From the NCBI GenBank assembly GCA_011317545.1, contig WUJK01000001.1, positions 1,965,001 to 2,029,000 of the forward strand: a stretch of DNA of 64,000 bases, read 5' to 3'. Below, piece after piece: positions 10,496 to 22,710 of the stretch. The DNA is from Coniella vitis. Lineage: Eukaryota; Ascomycota; Sordariomycetes; Diaporthales; Schizoparmaceae. The position numbers and the translations under genes were made by a program. The notes under the pieces are model-generated. The model searched no databases. It was not told the DNA's origin and was given only the letters and a program-made list of their open reading frames with translations. The stretch's first letter is position 1. Each line of letters begins with the position of its first letter.

Positions 10496-12778
10496 CTGCT
10501 GCATGTACTATGTAGAGCGGGTGGAAGGACGGGTCTCATCTATATATATGTGCAACGACTGTCTCTGTCAGGATATTTTATGTTATTTGTGAAAGACTGG
10601 GGCGTTGAAGGAGGCATCACAAGGGCATGGCGTTCGGAGGGTTTCGGCTGGGTTAATAGGACACATGAGGCTATCACAACAACAACAACAACAACCAACA
10701 ACAACAACAAGGTCTGACAGAATTATATGGGCAACCATGCGCGCAATCATGCAACGGGGAAGGACGAAGAGCCATGCCAAGAACTTTTGTGTGTGAGTGT
10801 GGCAGAAACCAGACCAACACCATTTGTCCAATGTGCGCTTGTACGATTGTATGGCCTGGTCGCCGTTGTCGCAGCGGCATGAAATCGGTCCTTTTCCCCA
10901 AGGGGACTCCTCTACAGGCGGATTCCGAGGTGGAACGCGATCGGCTCCGACCTGCTGCAATGCGGCGCGACTTCGCAAAGATACGGGAGGCTCCAAGAGT
11001 GCATGATCTAGTGGGCGTTGACACACTCACTCACTCTCTCTCTCTTTCGGGATGGTAGGGTGAAGCGCCTTGCCGCGTTTTGTGGGGGGCATGGGTTGGG
11101 TTGGGATTCCCCGGATTCGGGGGCTTGGGACTCTTTGGGCTCAGTGGTTAGATTGGTACTGCCCAGCCCAGCACTGACACAGGATGCCTGACTGGTATGC
11201 TGGACTGGCCCACTTTGGAGGGGTTCCCAAACGTTGCAAGCAGGCGTGTTGTCGGATGGCGCTTATTGAATTCATCGACAGCCAGTGATGGACAGACATG
11301 GCGCTCTTTCAGACCACTTAACAAAGAGACACAAAGACGGCATTGTCTTGTGCGCAGTGCGTGGTGCTGTGGAAGCACTCTTACGACTGCGCGCGACGGA
11401 AAGAGGCAGCCAGAAAAAAAATTTTTATCCATCAAGTGCACGGGAAGCGGGCCTGGCTTGCAGGAGAAAGGAAGCGTTCACAGTACGCACGCTTCTTGCA
11501 TGCTTACTATGTAGGTTGCCTTGCCCTCGTTACTGTGTGCTTCGGCTCTGGGATCCTTGATTCCTGCAGATGCTTGGAGAAGATGCCAATGCGAATGGGA
11601 AGAGGCACTAGTGTTCCTGGTCAATCTACTATGTATGGCAAGCCCGGAAGCTTGGGGAAATGGCGAAAAACCAACAAGGCAAGTAGCGAGCGACAAGAGA
11701 AGAAGAGCAAAAGGGTTCGCATTTCCTGCATTTTCCGGCGTGGGCTCCGTTTTCGCTCACTGACCCCACCCCAGGGGCACCATGGAGACCAAACCGCAGC
11801 CAGAAGAACGGTTTCCTTTCCGCAAACACCCATTTGCATGACAAACACATCCAACGCACAGTGGCAGTGGCTCGAAGAAAGTGAAAATCAATCAGTGTAT
11901 GGCCAGAGAATGGAATGATGGTGGACTGCACAGCCAAGGCCTGCTACATGGTTACACCGGCAGACGACAAGGGAGTCAAAGCAGCGCGCGCATGGGTTCA
12001 CGGACGATCATGGGCAGAACCCTGACGCGCCAGAGAAATTCATGTCGTAATGCTAATCCAATTTCTCAGACTAACGGCTCAATCAGCGGCTCTGCGAAGC
12101 GAATCAGCGGCTTGCGATAAGTGCCCTCTTGGGCTGCTGGGATTGTGGACGGGAAGGGGAAGGGGGGCCATCTGTGATTTGATTCTACTGTTACTTCGCA
12201 TAGTAGAGAGGTGAGTTTAATAAAACGACAAGGTTGGTTATACTATCAATCGTCCATGGCATTTTTTGGCTTGCCAGGCTTGCCAGGCTCGCGTCTCGAG
12301 CCCCTCTGGCTCTGGCTCTGGCTCTGGCTCTCTCTGGTTCGTTCCAACATACATTACCAGTGTTCACCGAGGCCGAGGGGCAAAAGTACGGCTGTGCCAT
12401 GTAGAGCGATCATTGGCCCTCTCTCGGGGCATTCGGACCGGGTTGGGAGCAGTCATCTACTGTACCACATACATAGCGACTATGCAACGACTCGCGGTTC
12501 GACCATGGCCTTCGCCACCTGAAAGATTTCGGTGGTACCTGCGGTACATAGTTGTGGTGTTTGGCTGCGGGCTTCATACTGTTCGTTCCTAGTTTGCTAG
12601 TCTGGCCCCGTCTCCCCAGGAACTGGACTCATGCCGTCTCTTCTCCATACATGGGCCTTGGCCGGATTCATGTGGACGCTTATAGGTTGCCGAGTTTCCA
12701 TCCGTCCTCCTCAGACGCCGCCAGACGCGACCAGGAGAAAACCCACAGCCCACCCACACTGCCACACTCGCGCAGAGC

Positions 12779-12813
<35 letters not shown>

Positions 12814-13580
12814 GCAGCAAGCAGCAGCAGCAACAGTAGCAGCGCGCCGCCGCAATCGGCCTTGGTGATATTTCCGCATCTGGGAAAAAGTCGCCCCAGT
12901 CTGGTTTCCACCCAACCACACACACACACACATAGTCTGGCCTGGCAGGCCTGGCTGGTCTGGCTGGCTGGCCGGCTGGCTCTAGTGAATTTTTCCGCGC
13001 GCGCACCTTGTTCCTAGGTCGAGCTCTCTCGTCTGTCTCAACGGAATATGCGACGGGTGGCCGCCCTGCGAAGACGGCGCTGGACTGTTGCATGTTGACT
13101 ACCCCCACCACCTTTTGCCCTTTATAGTGCAGTAGCCGGAGATCTCCCATGACATGAAGCGGCCTCGTCATCAAAACCAGACAGTCCATACAGAGGCAGT
13201 GGATTGAGGCAGCGAGGCTCCTGTACTATGTACTATGGTCCGTCCCATCGACGGGGCCCCCTCGCTCGCTCCTACATCGCTCTCGTCGATGTTTCCATGC
13301 CTGACTTGGACTTGACCCCGGGCTCGGGAGTTATTAGCATTATCTATTTGTCTAGCCGTCAAACTCTCTGCTAAACAACGCTGTACATAAATATCTCGTG
13401 TGCTGTCCGCTCCCAGATGCCCGAGACCAGTCCCGCCTGTTTCCCCCTTCCTGCTCTCTTCGTCCGTCCCTGTCTGTCTCTATCTCGCCTCAAGGTCGTC
13501 TTGTGCTTCTTTGTGTGATTGAATATACCCATCCCTCTTTTTCCACATACCAAAACCAATCCACACAACCTCCAATCAAC
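10496..13580. other. Long intergenic region upstream of glutamate dehydrogenase
   Basis: This 3.1 kb stretch has no supported gene. It holds CAA repeats at 10679-10710, TACTATGTA motifs at 10506, 11505, 11627 and 13224, a CTGGCT-rich run near 12303-12330, and an (AGCA)n/(CAG)n tract at 12777-12840. A C/T-rich segment at about 13421-13500 lies before the glutamate dehydrogenase start and is a likely core promoter or leader. Open frames up to 191 codons occur but lack coding character. Confidence 0.6.
12777..12840. repeat. (AGCA)n and (CAG)n microsatellite
   Basis: About six AGCA/AAGC units pass into CAGCAG and CAACAG units. Intergenic, about 750 bases upstream of the glutamate dehydrogenase start. 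Confidence 0.9.
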
Positions 13581-15170
13581 ATGGCCAACCTTCCTTCCGA
13601 GCCTGAATTCGAGCAGGCCTACAACGAGCTCGCCTCGACCCTCGAGGACAGCACCCTGTTCCAGAAGAACCCCGAGTACCGCACCGCGCTCAAGATCGTC
13701 TCGATCCCCGAGCGCATCATCCAGTTCCGCGTGGTCTGGGAGAACGACAAGGGCGAGGTCCAGGTCAACCGCGGTTTCCGCGTCCAGTTCAACTCGGCCC
13801 TGGGTCCTTACAAGGGCGGTCTGCGCCTGCACCCTTCGGTCAACCTGTCCATCCTCAAGTTCCTTGGCTTTGAGCAGATCTTCAAGAATGCTCTGACTGG
13901 ATGTACGTGCCCCATGCCCCATTCTGCCGCTCGCTGCTGCGCTTCTGCTGTGCTTCTATTGCTGTGCTGCTTTTGCGAACAGCAGAGAGTTGGAGGAGAC
14001 CTTCCATTGCTGACAATGAATATCAAACCTATAGTGATGATGGGTGGTGGCAAGGGTGGTTCTGACTTTGACCCCAAGGGCAAGTCGGACAGCGAGATCC
14101 GCCGCTTCTGCGTTGCCTTCATGCGCGAGCTCCAGCGCCACATTGGCGCCGACACGGACGTCCCTGCCGGTGACATTGGCACCGGCGCCCGCGAGATCGG
14201 CTACATGTTTGGCTGCTACCGCAAGGAGAAGAACAAGTTCGAGGGCGTCCTGACTGGCAAGGGCCTCACCTGGGGTGGTTCCCTCATCCGTCCTGGTATG
14301 TCTTTTGCTCTCTCTCCCTCTCTGAGATGGGATTATCAACACAAAGAAAAGACTTCACAACAGCCAAACTAACACCACATTGCAGAGGCTACCGGCTACG
14401 GTCTCGTCTACTACGTCGGCCACATGCTCGAGTACGCCGGCGCTGGCGGCTGGGCTGGCAAGCGCGTCGCCATCTCGGGATCCGGCAACGTCGCCCAGTA
14501 CGCCGCGCTCAAGTGCATCGAGCTCGGCGCGCACGTCGTCTCGCTGTCCGACTCCAAGGGCACCCTGCTGTCGACCTCTGCCACCGGCTTCGTCCCCGCG
14601 GACATTGAGACGATTGCCGAGCTCAAGCTCAAGCACAAGACGCTGACCGACTTCGTCGCCGCGTCCGGCGCCGCCGACAAGTACAAGCACATTGAGGGCG
14701 CGCGCCCCTGGACCCACGCCGGCAAGGTCGACGTGGCCCTGCCCTGCGCGACGCAGAACGAGGTCTCCCCCGACGAGGCCCAGGCGCTCGTTGCCGCCGG
14801 CTGCAAGTTCATTGCCGAGGGCTCCAACATGGGCTGCACCCAGGAGGCCATCCACATCTTTGAGGAGACGCGCCGCTCCAAGGGCGCCGACGGCGTGTGG
14901 TACGGCCCCGGCAAGGCGGCCAACTGCGGTGGTGTCGCCGTGTCCGGCCTCGAGATGGCCCAGAACAGCCAGCGTCTCAGCTGGACCCGCGAGGAGGTCG
15001 ACGCCAAGCTGGCGGGCATCATGAAGAGCGCCTTTGAGAACGGCCTCAACACGGCCAAGACCTACGTCAACTCCAAGGAGGGCGAGCTGCCTTCGCTGGT
15101 TGCTGGCAGCAACATTGCTGGCTTTGTCAAGGTCGCCGAGGCCATGAAGGACCAGGGTGACTGGTGGTAA
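13581..15170 (+). CDS. gdhA: NADP-specific glutamate dehydrogenase
   Basis: Three exons, 13581-13902, 14035-14295 and 14386-15170, encode 455 residues, the usual size of the hexameric fungal enzyme. It aminates 2-oxoglutarate to glutamate with NADPH in the cytosol and is the main route of ammonium assimilation. Recognisable segments are the substrate-binding KGGLRLHPSVN, the GGGKGGSDFDPKGKSD loop with catalytic lysines, GAREIGYMFG, and the nucleotide-binding GSGNVAQYAA (GxGxxA). The end MKDQGDWW is typical. Intron 1 (132 nt) has a GTACGT donor and intron 2 (90 nt) GTATGT. The coding sequence is strongly C-biased at third positions, more than its neighbours, as expected for a highly expressed gene. 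The start sits after a CT-rich leader ending CCAATCAACATGGCC. Confidence 0.97.
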
Positions 15171-15917
15171 ATGTATCTCTTTTTTTTGTCTTGGTTTTTG
15201 GCCACGCCAAAGCCACGAAAAAAGATAAGAGTGATATACGATACCAACCAACCAACCATCCATCCTTAAAAACCAAAAAAGGAGAAGAAAAAGACGTCAT
15301 GACAAAAACCAAAAGAAGATTTCCCTTTTCTTTTTCGTGGGCTGGGGGAAACGGGGGGGTGGAACAAAAAATTATGTTGTTTTCTTTCCCTTTCTCGGGC
15401 TCTACACTGTATTCTAAACCTTTTTCATTTTCTCTTTTTTTCTGCCTGGCGTTTTATTTTTTTCGGGGTCCTATGGTCCTAAACCAAATTATGATGTAGC
15501 GATGTTGCAAAAATACCAAATTACGTTCTTGTCATGAGTACACTCACTCACTCCACTTGCTTTGCCTGTCTGTCCTCTTTGCAACAATGTAATATGTGAG
15601 TGAGATGGCTTTATGGTCAACTTGAGGATGCTTGCGTACACCTGCCGGAGGTGCATGATATTATATTGTATTGATGAGAATCAAGAAAATGAATTGAAGC
15701 ACAGCATCATGTTGTAAACGAACGGGCTATATGTCCTTGTTTTTTTTTCCCCTTCCGACACAATCCAAGTGTAAAAAAGACAAAAGACAAAAGACAAAAA
15801 CGCAGTCCACGAGACAACCGTCCAAACGAATAAGCGCGCCCCCCCCCCCACCCTCGAAAGAAAACCAAAGGTTGCAAAGCAATTGTGAATATATGGAGAT
15901 ATATCTCCTGTGTTCTA
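15171..15917. other. 3' region of glutamate dehydrogenase
   Basis: T-rich and A-rich DNA just after the stop is probably the 3' UTR and terminator. A polyC run lies near 15841. I see no coding sequence. Confidence 0.6.
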
Positions 15918-16404
15918 CTAGCAGCCACAGCAGCCCCTCTTCACCAGATAGATCACTTCAACAATAAACTCATTGTTCGCTTTCAACACAATAATCATGG
16001 GGGAAAAAAACAAAGACAAGAAGAGAAGCATAACTCACATTGGCATTCTATCGCAAGTCAAACTTTGGACACACCTGGAATCACACGGATAAGCAAAGGT
16101 AGATTAGTCATTCTGGTTTTTTTTTTTTGTTTTTTTTTTGGGGGGGGGGTGTGTGTGTTGGAAAATAATTCCCTTGTTTAATGGAAGTTTGGGATGACGT
16201 TGCAAGAGGAGAGGAGAAGTCATGCGGATGTATTCCATCAAATCACCAAAACTCACCCGCAACCTAAGAATTCTTCGGGGTGCAGCGAGGCAGCGAAGGC
16301 TTGTGAGGTTTCGCGCCTCGAGTTCGGTGTTATTCGATGGGGCTTGCCTGAGCGAGGGTGAAGAGGCCGGCAAGGGCCCATGAGGTGATGGTGCGGAATT
16401 GCAT
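15918..16404 (-). pseudogene. Possible broken small secreted cysteine-rich protein gene
   Basis: On the minus strand an ATG at 16404, in a good context (CAACCAACATG), opens a textbook signal peptide (MQFRTITSWALAGLFTLAQA, then SPIE) and hits TAA after 24 codons. Further exon-like pieces follow. One alternative frame reads NTELEARNLTS; another reads SLHPEEFLGCG up to a GTGAGT donor near 16254. A short exon at about 16077-16042 (CCAG acceptor, GTGAGT donor) reads CVQSLTCDRMP. A final piece at about 15937-15918 would end GCCGC and stop. Together these resemble a small secreted Cys-rich protein whose frame is broken once after the signal peptide. No GT donor exists in the interval that could splice the break away. 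A sequence error, a recent pseudogene, or over-reading by me are all possible. Confidence 0.3.
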
Positions 16405-16541
16405 GTTGGTTGATATTGATGGGGGTGGGAAGGCTCTCTCTGGGTGTTTATAGGCTGTAGGGTTGATGATGTGGAAGAACAAAAAGTTGCGAGTGTTTGG
16501 TGTATTGCTTCAGAAAGTCAAAGGACGGTAGAATGATGGTT

Positions 16542-16584
<43 letters not shown>

Positions 16585-18335
16585 TTTCTTGAAGCGAGGA
16601 TGTGTCTCTTGAACTTTGGATTCAACTCGGGAACGATCAATTGTTTATGTACATGGTCTTGCGAGTTCTCTCCACAACCTTGTCGAATCACTCACTGGTG
16701 GGAGCCTGGTGGTTCCTATGAAATGTCTCGCTCACCCATCTGACCGAATGGAATTCACACAGCATTCATGAACAAACAAGCCTATGTGTAAAAGGATCAG
16801 AAATACTGTGCTGACACGCGACCGTGGCCCAAGACTAAGCCCAGCGAGAATGCTTGCTAAGAATGCTTGCCAAAAACAAATTAAAAAATAGTTCCTATAA
16901 AGCCTCATTCAAGGTTGTAGTCCTCAAGTTGACGTTCATGTTCTACTTGGGCCTGTGACATGCGTATTTTTTTGAGCAAATATGATAAGCAGTTCGCTTG
17001 ATGGTACTCATGGTCATTTATTTGATCTTGTGCAATGCTTCTCCAGTGGTTCAGTATGACTTGACACAAGTGAATCTTGCTTAAAGTGCATCAACTGAAC
17101 GAGAACCGAGAAAAGTCTGCTCAGAAACATTGGCAATACCTGGATATCGTGCTCCGCGACAAAAACCCAGAGTCCCATGCAGCACAGAATTGCAAGCACA
17201 ATGAATGGCTCAGTATCTGAACTAGAAACACAAATATGTAATACGCCTTGCTACAAGGACCTAGACGCTACAATTCTATTTTGGTGCTTTTGTGAGAAGG
17301 GACTAACTAGCACTTTCTCCGTCAGTATGATGGGTGGGTGTCTCAAAAAAAATAAAATTGGTACCTGTATGTATGTTAACCCAAGAACGGCTGCGGATGA
17401 TGTAGATGCTTCTATCGTGCAACCGCTTACACTCCAGGCTCTGTTGATGACGAGAGACGGCGGCGATGACGGAAGGGAGATCTCCTCCTCTGCTGTCCTC
17501 TTCTTCTTCTTCTTCATTTTCATGCCCTTTACGTTTCCGCTGCTTGAGCATTATAAGTCGTACATGGATGATAATGGCGTGTAATCAAATATAGTTGAAT
17601 TTTGACCGGAGTAAAGGAGCAAAAAAATAAAGGGCTGGGGGGGGGGGGAAAGGGCGCGCTGATCGTGTATCGTGAAGTGTTCAACAAAGCCTTCATCTAT
17701 CACGATATTCGCGCTTGCTCTACATCTGTCAGGTGTTACAGACCTTGCGCAACGCCGAAACTACGATCAGAGCGTGGCTTGCTGGCCATGGTTGCGAGCG
17801 AATGGATGGGTTGTATTGATAGAAAAAAGCAAGAACCAAGAAGACACATCGTATTTGCCAGGTGTGTCCACCAATCGCAGAGCTCAAAGCAGAAGACCTT
17901 CATACAAGTCCTTTGCCATAGAAAATGAAAGGCCAAGAGACACGACTTGGAACAGAGGAACCAACAAATGCATGCAGCTCGGTGAGATTCTATAGCGCCG
18001 CATGGCATTGTAGTGCGCGTTGGTCAGCGTCTAACTGGCCACAGAGTTTGACTGCCAATCCTCCTAACTTTGCTAACCGCTACTACATCTTTGCTTCCGC
18101 TCGGTCAATCTGTTCAGCGCTGTACAGCTACTCCCAATTCCACAAAGCCTGCTGAGTTATTACACCCATCGGCTAGTCACATCATCCGTTTTCCATGTTT
18201 CCACCACACACACACACACACACACCCCTACGGTCGATTAAAAGATGCCTTCTATGATGATGCTGCTGCTCCAAAACTGCAGTCGCGATACCGTCCACAC
18301 CTTGAAAACTCGCCCAGCCTAAGTAAGCCTACACT
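16405..18335. other. Intergenic region with poly-T tract
   Basis: This holds a 39-base T run (16543-16581), a polyG run near 17638 and a (CA)n run at 18204-18224. A minus-strand frame near 17551-17430 (Lys/Glu-rich, with a GTAAGC donor) is too weak to call. It ends at the 3' side of SSD1. Confidence 0.55.
16543..16581. repeat. Poly-T homopolymer
   Basis: An uninterrupted run of 39 T, intergenic. Its length is likely to be unreliable in assembly. Confidence 0.9.
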
Positions 18336-21300
18336 CTAGAGAGCATACGGGTTGAGCGACCGGATCGTCAAGCATCTGGACATGCATTAGCAAACAAGAA
18401 TTCCGCAAAAGCGTTCACGGCAGTAGGGGTTAGACTTACGGGGGGCTCTTGCTAAGATCCGTCTTCAAGATGATAGGGACGCGAGTCATCTCTGTGACAT
18501 CTTGGATGTACTCGCCGCCTTCCTCACGTAGCTTGAACAGACTCAGGTACTTCTCCTTGTTTGTCAAACGGCTCTCGGGAGCTTCGAAGGTCGAAACCTT
18601 GGAATCAGACTTGGTGCGGTGCAATGCACTGGCTGTAGTGGAAGACCGAGCCGGAGAGCCAGGAACACTTTGCGTTGGACGCTCGGCAAGAGAGGCACCT
18701 GCCATAGCTTCCGTAATGTCGGAGCCATTGTCATCGTCATCATCAAAGAGTGCGTCCACATCATTTGTCGAAATGGTGTTGGTCTCAGTCTGCTTGCGGG
18801 CCGCCTCCTCACGATCCTTTCGTGCCCGTTCGGCTTCCTCGGCTTGCCGTGCTGCCGCCATGGCATTCGACATTCGCACAGAGGTGGCGGCCTTGGGCCG
18901 CTCGTCTTCGGGGACGTAGGCTGAGCTAGGCACACCCTTCTCCCAGTACAATTCAAGAACGCGCTTCTCTTTTCTAAACTCTGCCTTCTTCAAAGGCAAT
19001 TGATCGCAGTGGACTCGCTTTTCAAAACCCCACTCCGGGATCAAGACGTCGAAAGCGGACTCGTAGACGCAAAGAACAATGCCTTCGCTGATGAGATCGC
19101 CGTTCACCTCCTGCTTGGCTTTATCCATGGTACGACAAGCCTCAATGTGAATGCTCTGCTCCTGGGCGTTTTGAGCAGATTCCTTCTTGGTGTTGCAGCT
19201 CTCTACCGTTTTCACCAGGTTTTCAATGTCCTCATTGTACTCAATCTCGCCCTCCGACAGGACAGCCTCAAGCTGGCGGTGCACTAGGATGTCAGCATAG
19301 CGCCGAGTGGGACTAGTGAAGTGAGTGTAGAGCGGCAAGTTGAGCGCATAGTGAGGCCATAATTGTTTGGCGGTCTTGCCAGCAATAAAGTATTTGGCAT
19401 GCTGCATGGACTTGAGCAACAGCGTCTCCATGCCCTTCCTTAGATCGCCATCGTCAACTCTAAACAAGCTGTTTTGCAGTGCACCACTGCTAGAGCTGTC
19501 AATGTCATAACCGAGAGCGGTCATGCGGTCCACAAAAGTCTGTAGTCTGCGCGGGTTAGGAGCGGCCTGTCTCCGAAGGAGGGCCTTCTCCGGCAGGCCG
19601 TCAGCAATACGCTGCGCAACGTATGTGTTTGCCTTGTGCATGAGTTCTTCCACCAGTTCCATCGCGGAGGTCGAATCAAAAAGATTGTTCTTGATAGGAA
19701 TGTTTTCGTCGTCGAGCTGATGGAGCAGGCGAAGAGGTGCAATGGGCTCGCCGCCAGCACCAAGACGGTGCTCCCTGAATTTCTGAGCAACCATCTACAG
19801 AAAGAGAAAGAGAGTCAGTTTTTGCGAAAGCCAAAATTATTCAAGTGTGGAGTTGTCAGAACTTACATAGAGGATCCTGAGGTCAGTTGATTCCACTGAA
19901 GGATGGGTGAAAGTAGAATTCCCTTGCAAAGCAGAGTCAATCTCTGGAACAGTAACTTTACCGCTACTCTTGATGATACTCTTGCCGACCCAAGCACCAT
20001 CTTCAGCAACTGCTCCCGTGTGCGGGTTGACAGAAAAAACAACACTGACAGCGAGACGTTCCTCGCCTGGCGTCAGAGAGCAGACTTCGGCAAATAGCTT
20101 TGGTGGAAGCATTGCACAGGTTCTGTTGACAAGGTGCACGGCCGTTCCGCGCTTCTTGGCTTCACGGTCCACAAGAGAATTGGGCTTGACGAAATGAGTG
20201 ACATCTGGCACGTGGATACCAACTTCGAGGTTTCCATCGTCAAGGCGTTTGACATGGACAGCATTGCTCAGCTCAGCAGACCCATCCATGTCCAGAGTGA
20301 AAGTCTTGTCATCGCGGAAGTCGCGGCGTGCAGAGATGCTAGCCTCAGGCTCGCCGGCAACGGACCAGTCTTGGAGGCCGACGCTGCGGAGGACAGCATC
20401 GGAGAACTCGTCCGAGGAGAAGTTGTTGTCTCGGAGGAGAGCATCGGTTTCGACCTTGAGATCACCCATTCTGCCTAGTTGTTCGACCAATGTGCCAAAA
20501 GGGTGAAGCGAGGTGATGGGCCACCGCTTAATGCACGCGACAAAAATACGGTCGGCATAGTCTTGGTGCTTCTCAACAAAGTCTCGAGGGGCCTGTTCGG
20601 TTGGGATCGCAATCAACGGCACCCGCTTGTCGGTTGGTTTGAACCAGACAATCTTTGGTTTTTCCTGTTGGCGGTTCTCATGCTGGCGCCCACCATCTCT
20701 AGCAGCGCGCTCAGCCTCCTGTTTCTCCTTGGTGGCCTGGCTGCTAGGACGAAGCAGGCCAAGGGTGCCAGAGAACATTTGTCCAGCGACACGTTCAATG
20801 ACAGCAACGACGTGGCCAGCATACAATGGCTTTTGCTCGTCATTGATCTCCTCTTCTTCTACCAGGAGCAGACTTTGACCTTCGACCTCAACGTCATCGT
20901 TCTTCTTTTGCGTCGGGCGCTGTCGCAGACTACCGCGCCTACGGATACCTCCGTCGGCAACGCTAGTATCGTCATTGCTCTGGTTGTTTTGGCTACCAGC
21001 ATTGCCGGCGCCTGAGCGAGTGTCGGTAATATCTTTACGTTTCTTCTTCTCCTCCTTTTCGCGCTTCTGGGACCACACTTCGTCGACGTCAAGAAGCTCA
21101 ACAGCGACAAGGTCACCTTCAAGAGCGCGATTGCGGTCTTTACTACCGCAGATAAAGATGTCGGCATCCAGCAATCCGTCTTGGGTCGAAACATAAGCAT
21201 CGCTGCGGTTCTTCTTGTTGACACGTAAGATACCGGAAACGAGTTGACCCTCGCCGAGGAGGGCAGGCAGAGTTGCCTGTGGGAGGTAAGGAGTGAAGAG

Positions 21301-22710
21301 CGTCTTGCGCTGCTGCTGCTGTTGCTGCGGCTGCTGGGCGACTTGGCCAGCGTGCTGGCTTCCCTGCAGACCCATAAAGTTCTGCCCACCCATCTGGGCA
21401 GCCTGAAGGGCTTGCAGCTGAGCCAACTGAGCATTGAGCTGCTGTCCAGGATACATGCCAGCCATCATCATCTGGTTGGGCATCTGTACCAACTGAGGCT
21501 GTCCGGGGTACTGGAAAGAGCCGATTGACTGCTGGCTCACAGAGCCACGCGAGCGGTGGCCTGGCTGAAAGCCTCCCTGGTTCTGTCCAGCCTGCTCCTG
21601 CTGAGGTTGCGCTTGTGGAGTGCGCCAGTTGCTGTCAAAGTTGCGAGACGACGACCGGTTGTGTCCAGAAGCACGGCGTGGGAAGTCAGTCGTGGACTCG
21701 CTGGACAGGTGAGAACCACCGCGACCCAGGGTGCCACCACGACCATTAGCGCCAACCGCCATACTTTGACTCCTGCCGTGCGCACCACGTCCTGCTCTGG
21801 CTGTCGAGGGCTGTGCATCGCCTGAGCTACCTGCTGGGGACTTGGACTCATCTTCGGGAGCCGGAGCTGCTGGGAACTGGAAGCCCGAGGTAGTGCGCTT
21901 TTGCTGAGCAAGCTCGGCGGCTTTTTTGGCATCAGCAAGCGCTAGGGAGTGGCGTCTCTGGTGCCCACCGCCAGGGCCACCGCCGCCACCACCACGACCT
22001 CCCCGCTGACCGCCAGCATTTTCGCGACCCTGCGGCTGCTGGGGAAATTCAAAGTTGCCAAACGCAGAGCCAGCGGCGCCAGAGGACGGGGCGGGAGGAG
22101 GACCGATCCCCATGTTTGGAATAGCCGACTGGTTGCGGCGATGGGTCAGAGGCGGGTTCGGCATCGCAAGGTTGGGCTGCTGGAGTTGATTGGGGAACTG
22201 ATAGTTCGCTGGCTGTTGCATCCCAGGCATGCCTTGCACGATGTTATAGCCTGGGACAGCCTGGCCGCTCATCATGCTCATGTTTTGCACATATTGGGCT
22301 TGTGCGTTAAGCTCGTTGATTTGCTGCTGCTGGGCCGCCAGGAGCTGCTGGATAGACAGTTGGTCAACTAATGGTAAAAGATTTAGCGTCAGTACACAAT
22401 CTGAAATCGGAGCGGTCGCCTCAGGCTTGGAACAGGCACATGGGATTTTGATTCGTACTATGCGCGAACATTGCATGCAACTATCATGCACGGCCATCGC
22501 ACCCATCCCAATGCTTTATGTGTGGTCTAATAAAAGAGAAGGAACCGAGTGACGGCACTCACTATGAGGGTTGGCAGTGAACATGCTAACCAAAGGTGTC
22601 ATTTCGGAGGGAGTCCGACGGTGGGCAATATGCAGCCTCCGGCCAGTTGAACCGGGCACGCCAGACAGCGGCGGCTGTTGCTGCGGCTGTTGCTGCTGCT
22701 GGCCTTCCAT
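18336..22710 (-). CDS. SSD1: SSD1/GUL-1, RNA-binding translational repressor with RNase II fold
   Basis: Four exons on the minus strand, 22710-22563, 22367-19867, 19794-18440 and 18375-18336, give 1347 residues. The last exon supplies only the end CLTIRSLNPYAL, joined by a GTAAGT donor immediately after SPP. SSD1 binds mRNAs of cell-wall and polarity proteins and represses their translation under control of the RAM/Cbk1 (COT-1) kinase. The N-terminal half is Gln-, Gly- and Asn-rich and disordered, with repeated Cbk1-type sites (H-x-R/K-R/K-x-S/T or close) such as HRRTPS (residues 30-35), HRRNQS and HQRRHS. Cold-shock-like and RNB domains follow (LFTPYLPQATLPALL; HVPDVTHFV; HFTSPTRRYADILVHRQL). 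The acidic catalytic cluster of true RNase II is absent: the region reads LDMDGSAELSNAVHV, as expected for a non-nuclease SSD1. Confidence 0.95.

Noticed and set aside
11343..11918. 191-codon plus-strand open frame upstream of glutamate dehydrogenase
   Set aside because: No domain, scattered Cys/Arg/Lys composition, no third-position bias, and a TACTATGTA motif lies inside it; probably chance.
12777..12840. Possible CRISPR-like or tandem-repeat array
   Set aside because: A simple microsatellite without spacers; no CRISPR array is present anywhere in the window.
12680..13189. 169-codon minus-strand frame with poly-Cys/Leu runs
   Set aside because: The runs are translations of the AGCA/CAG microsatellite; other frames are equally open.
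17303..17551. Lys/Glu-rich minus-strand frame with a GTAAGC donor
   Set aside because: Low-complexity coding from GAA repeats; no convincing continuation exon or start context.
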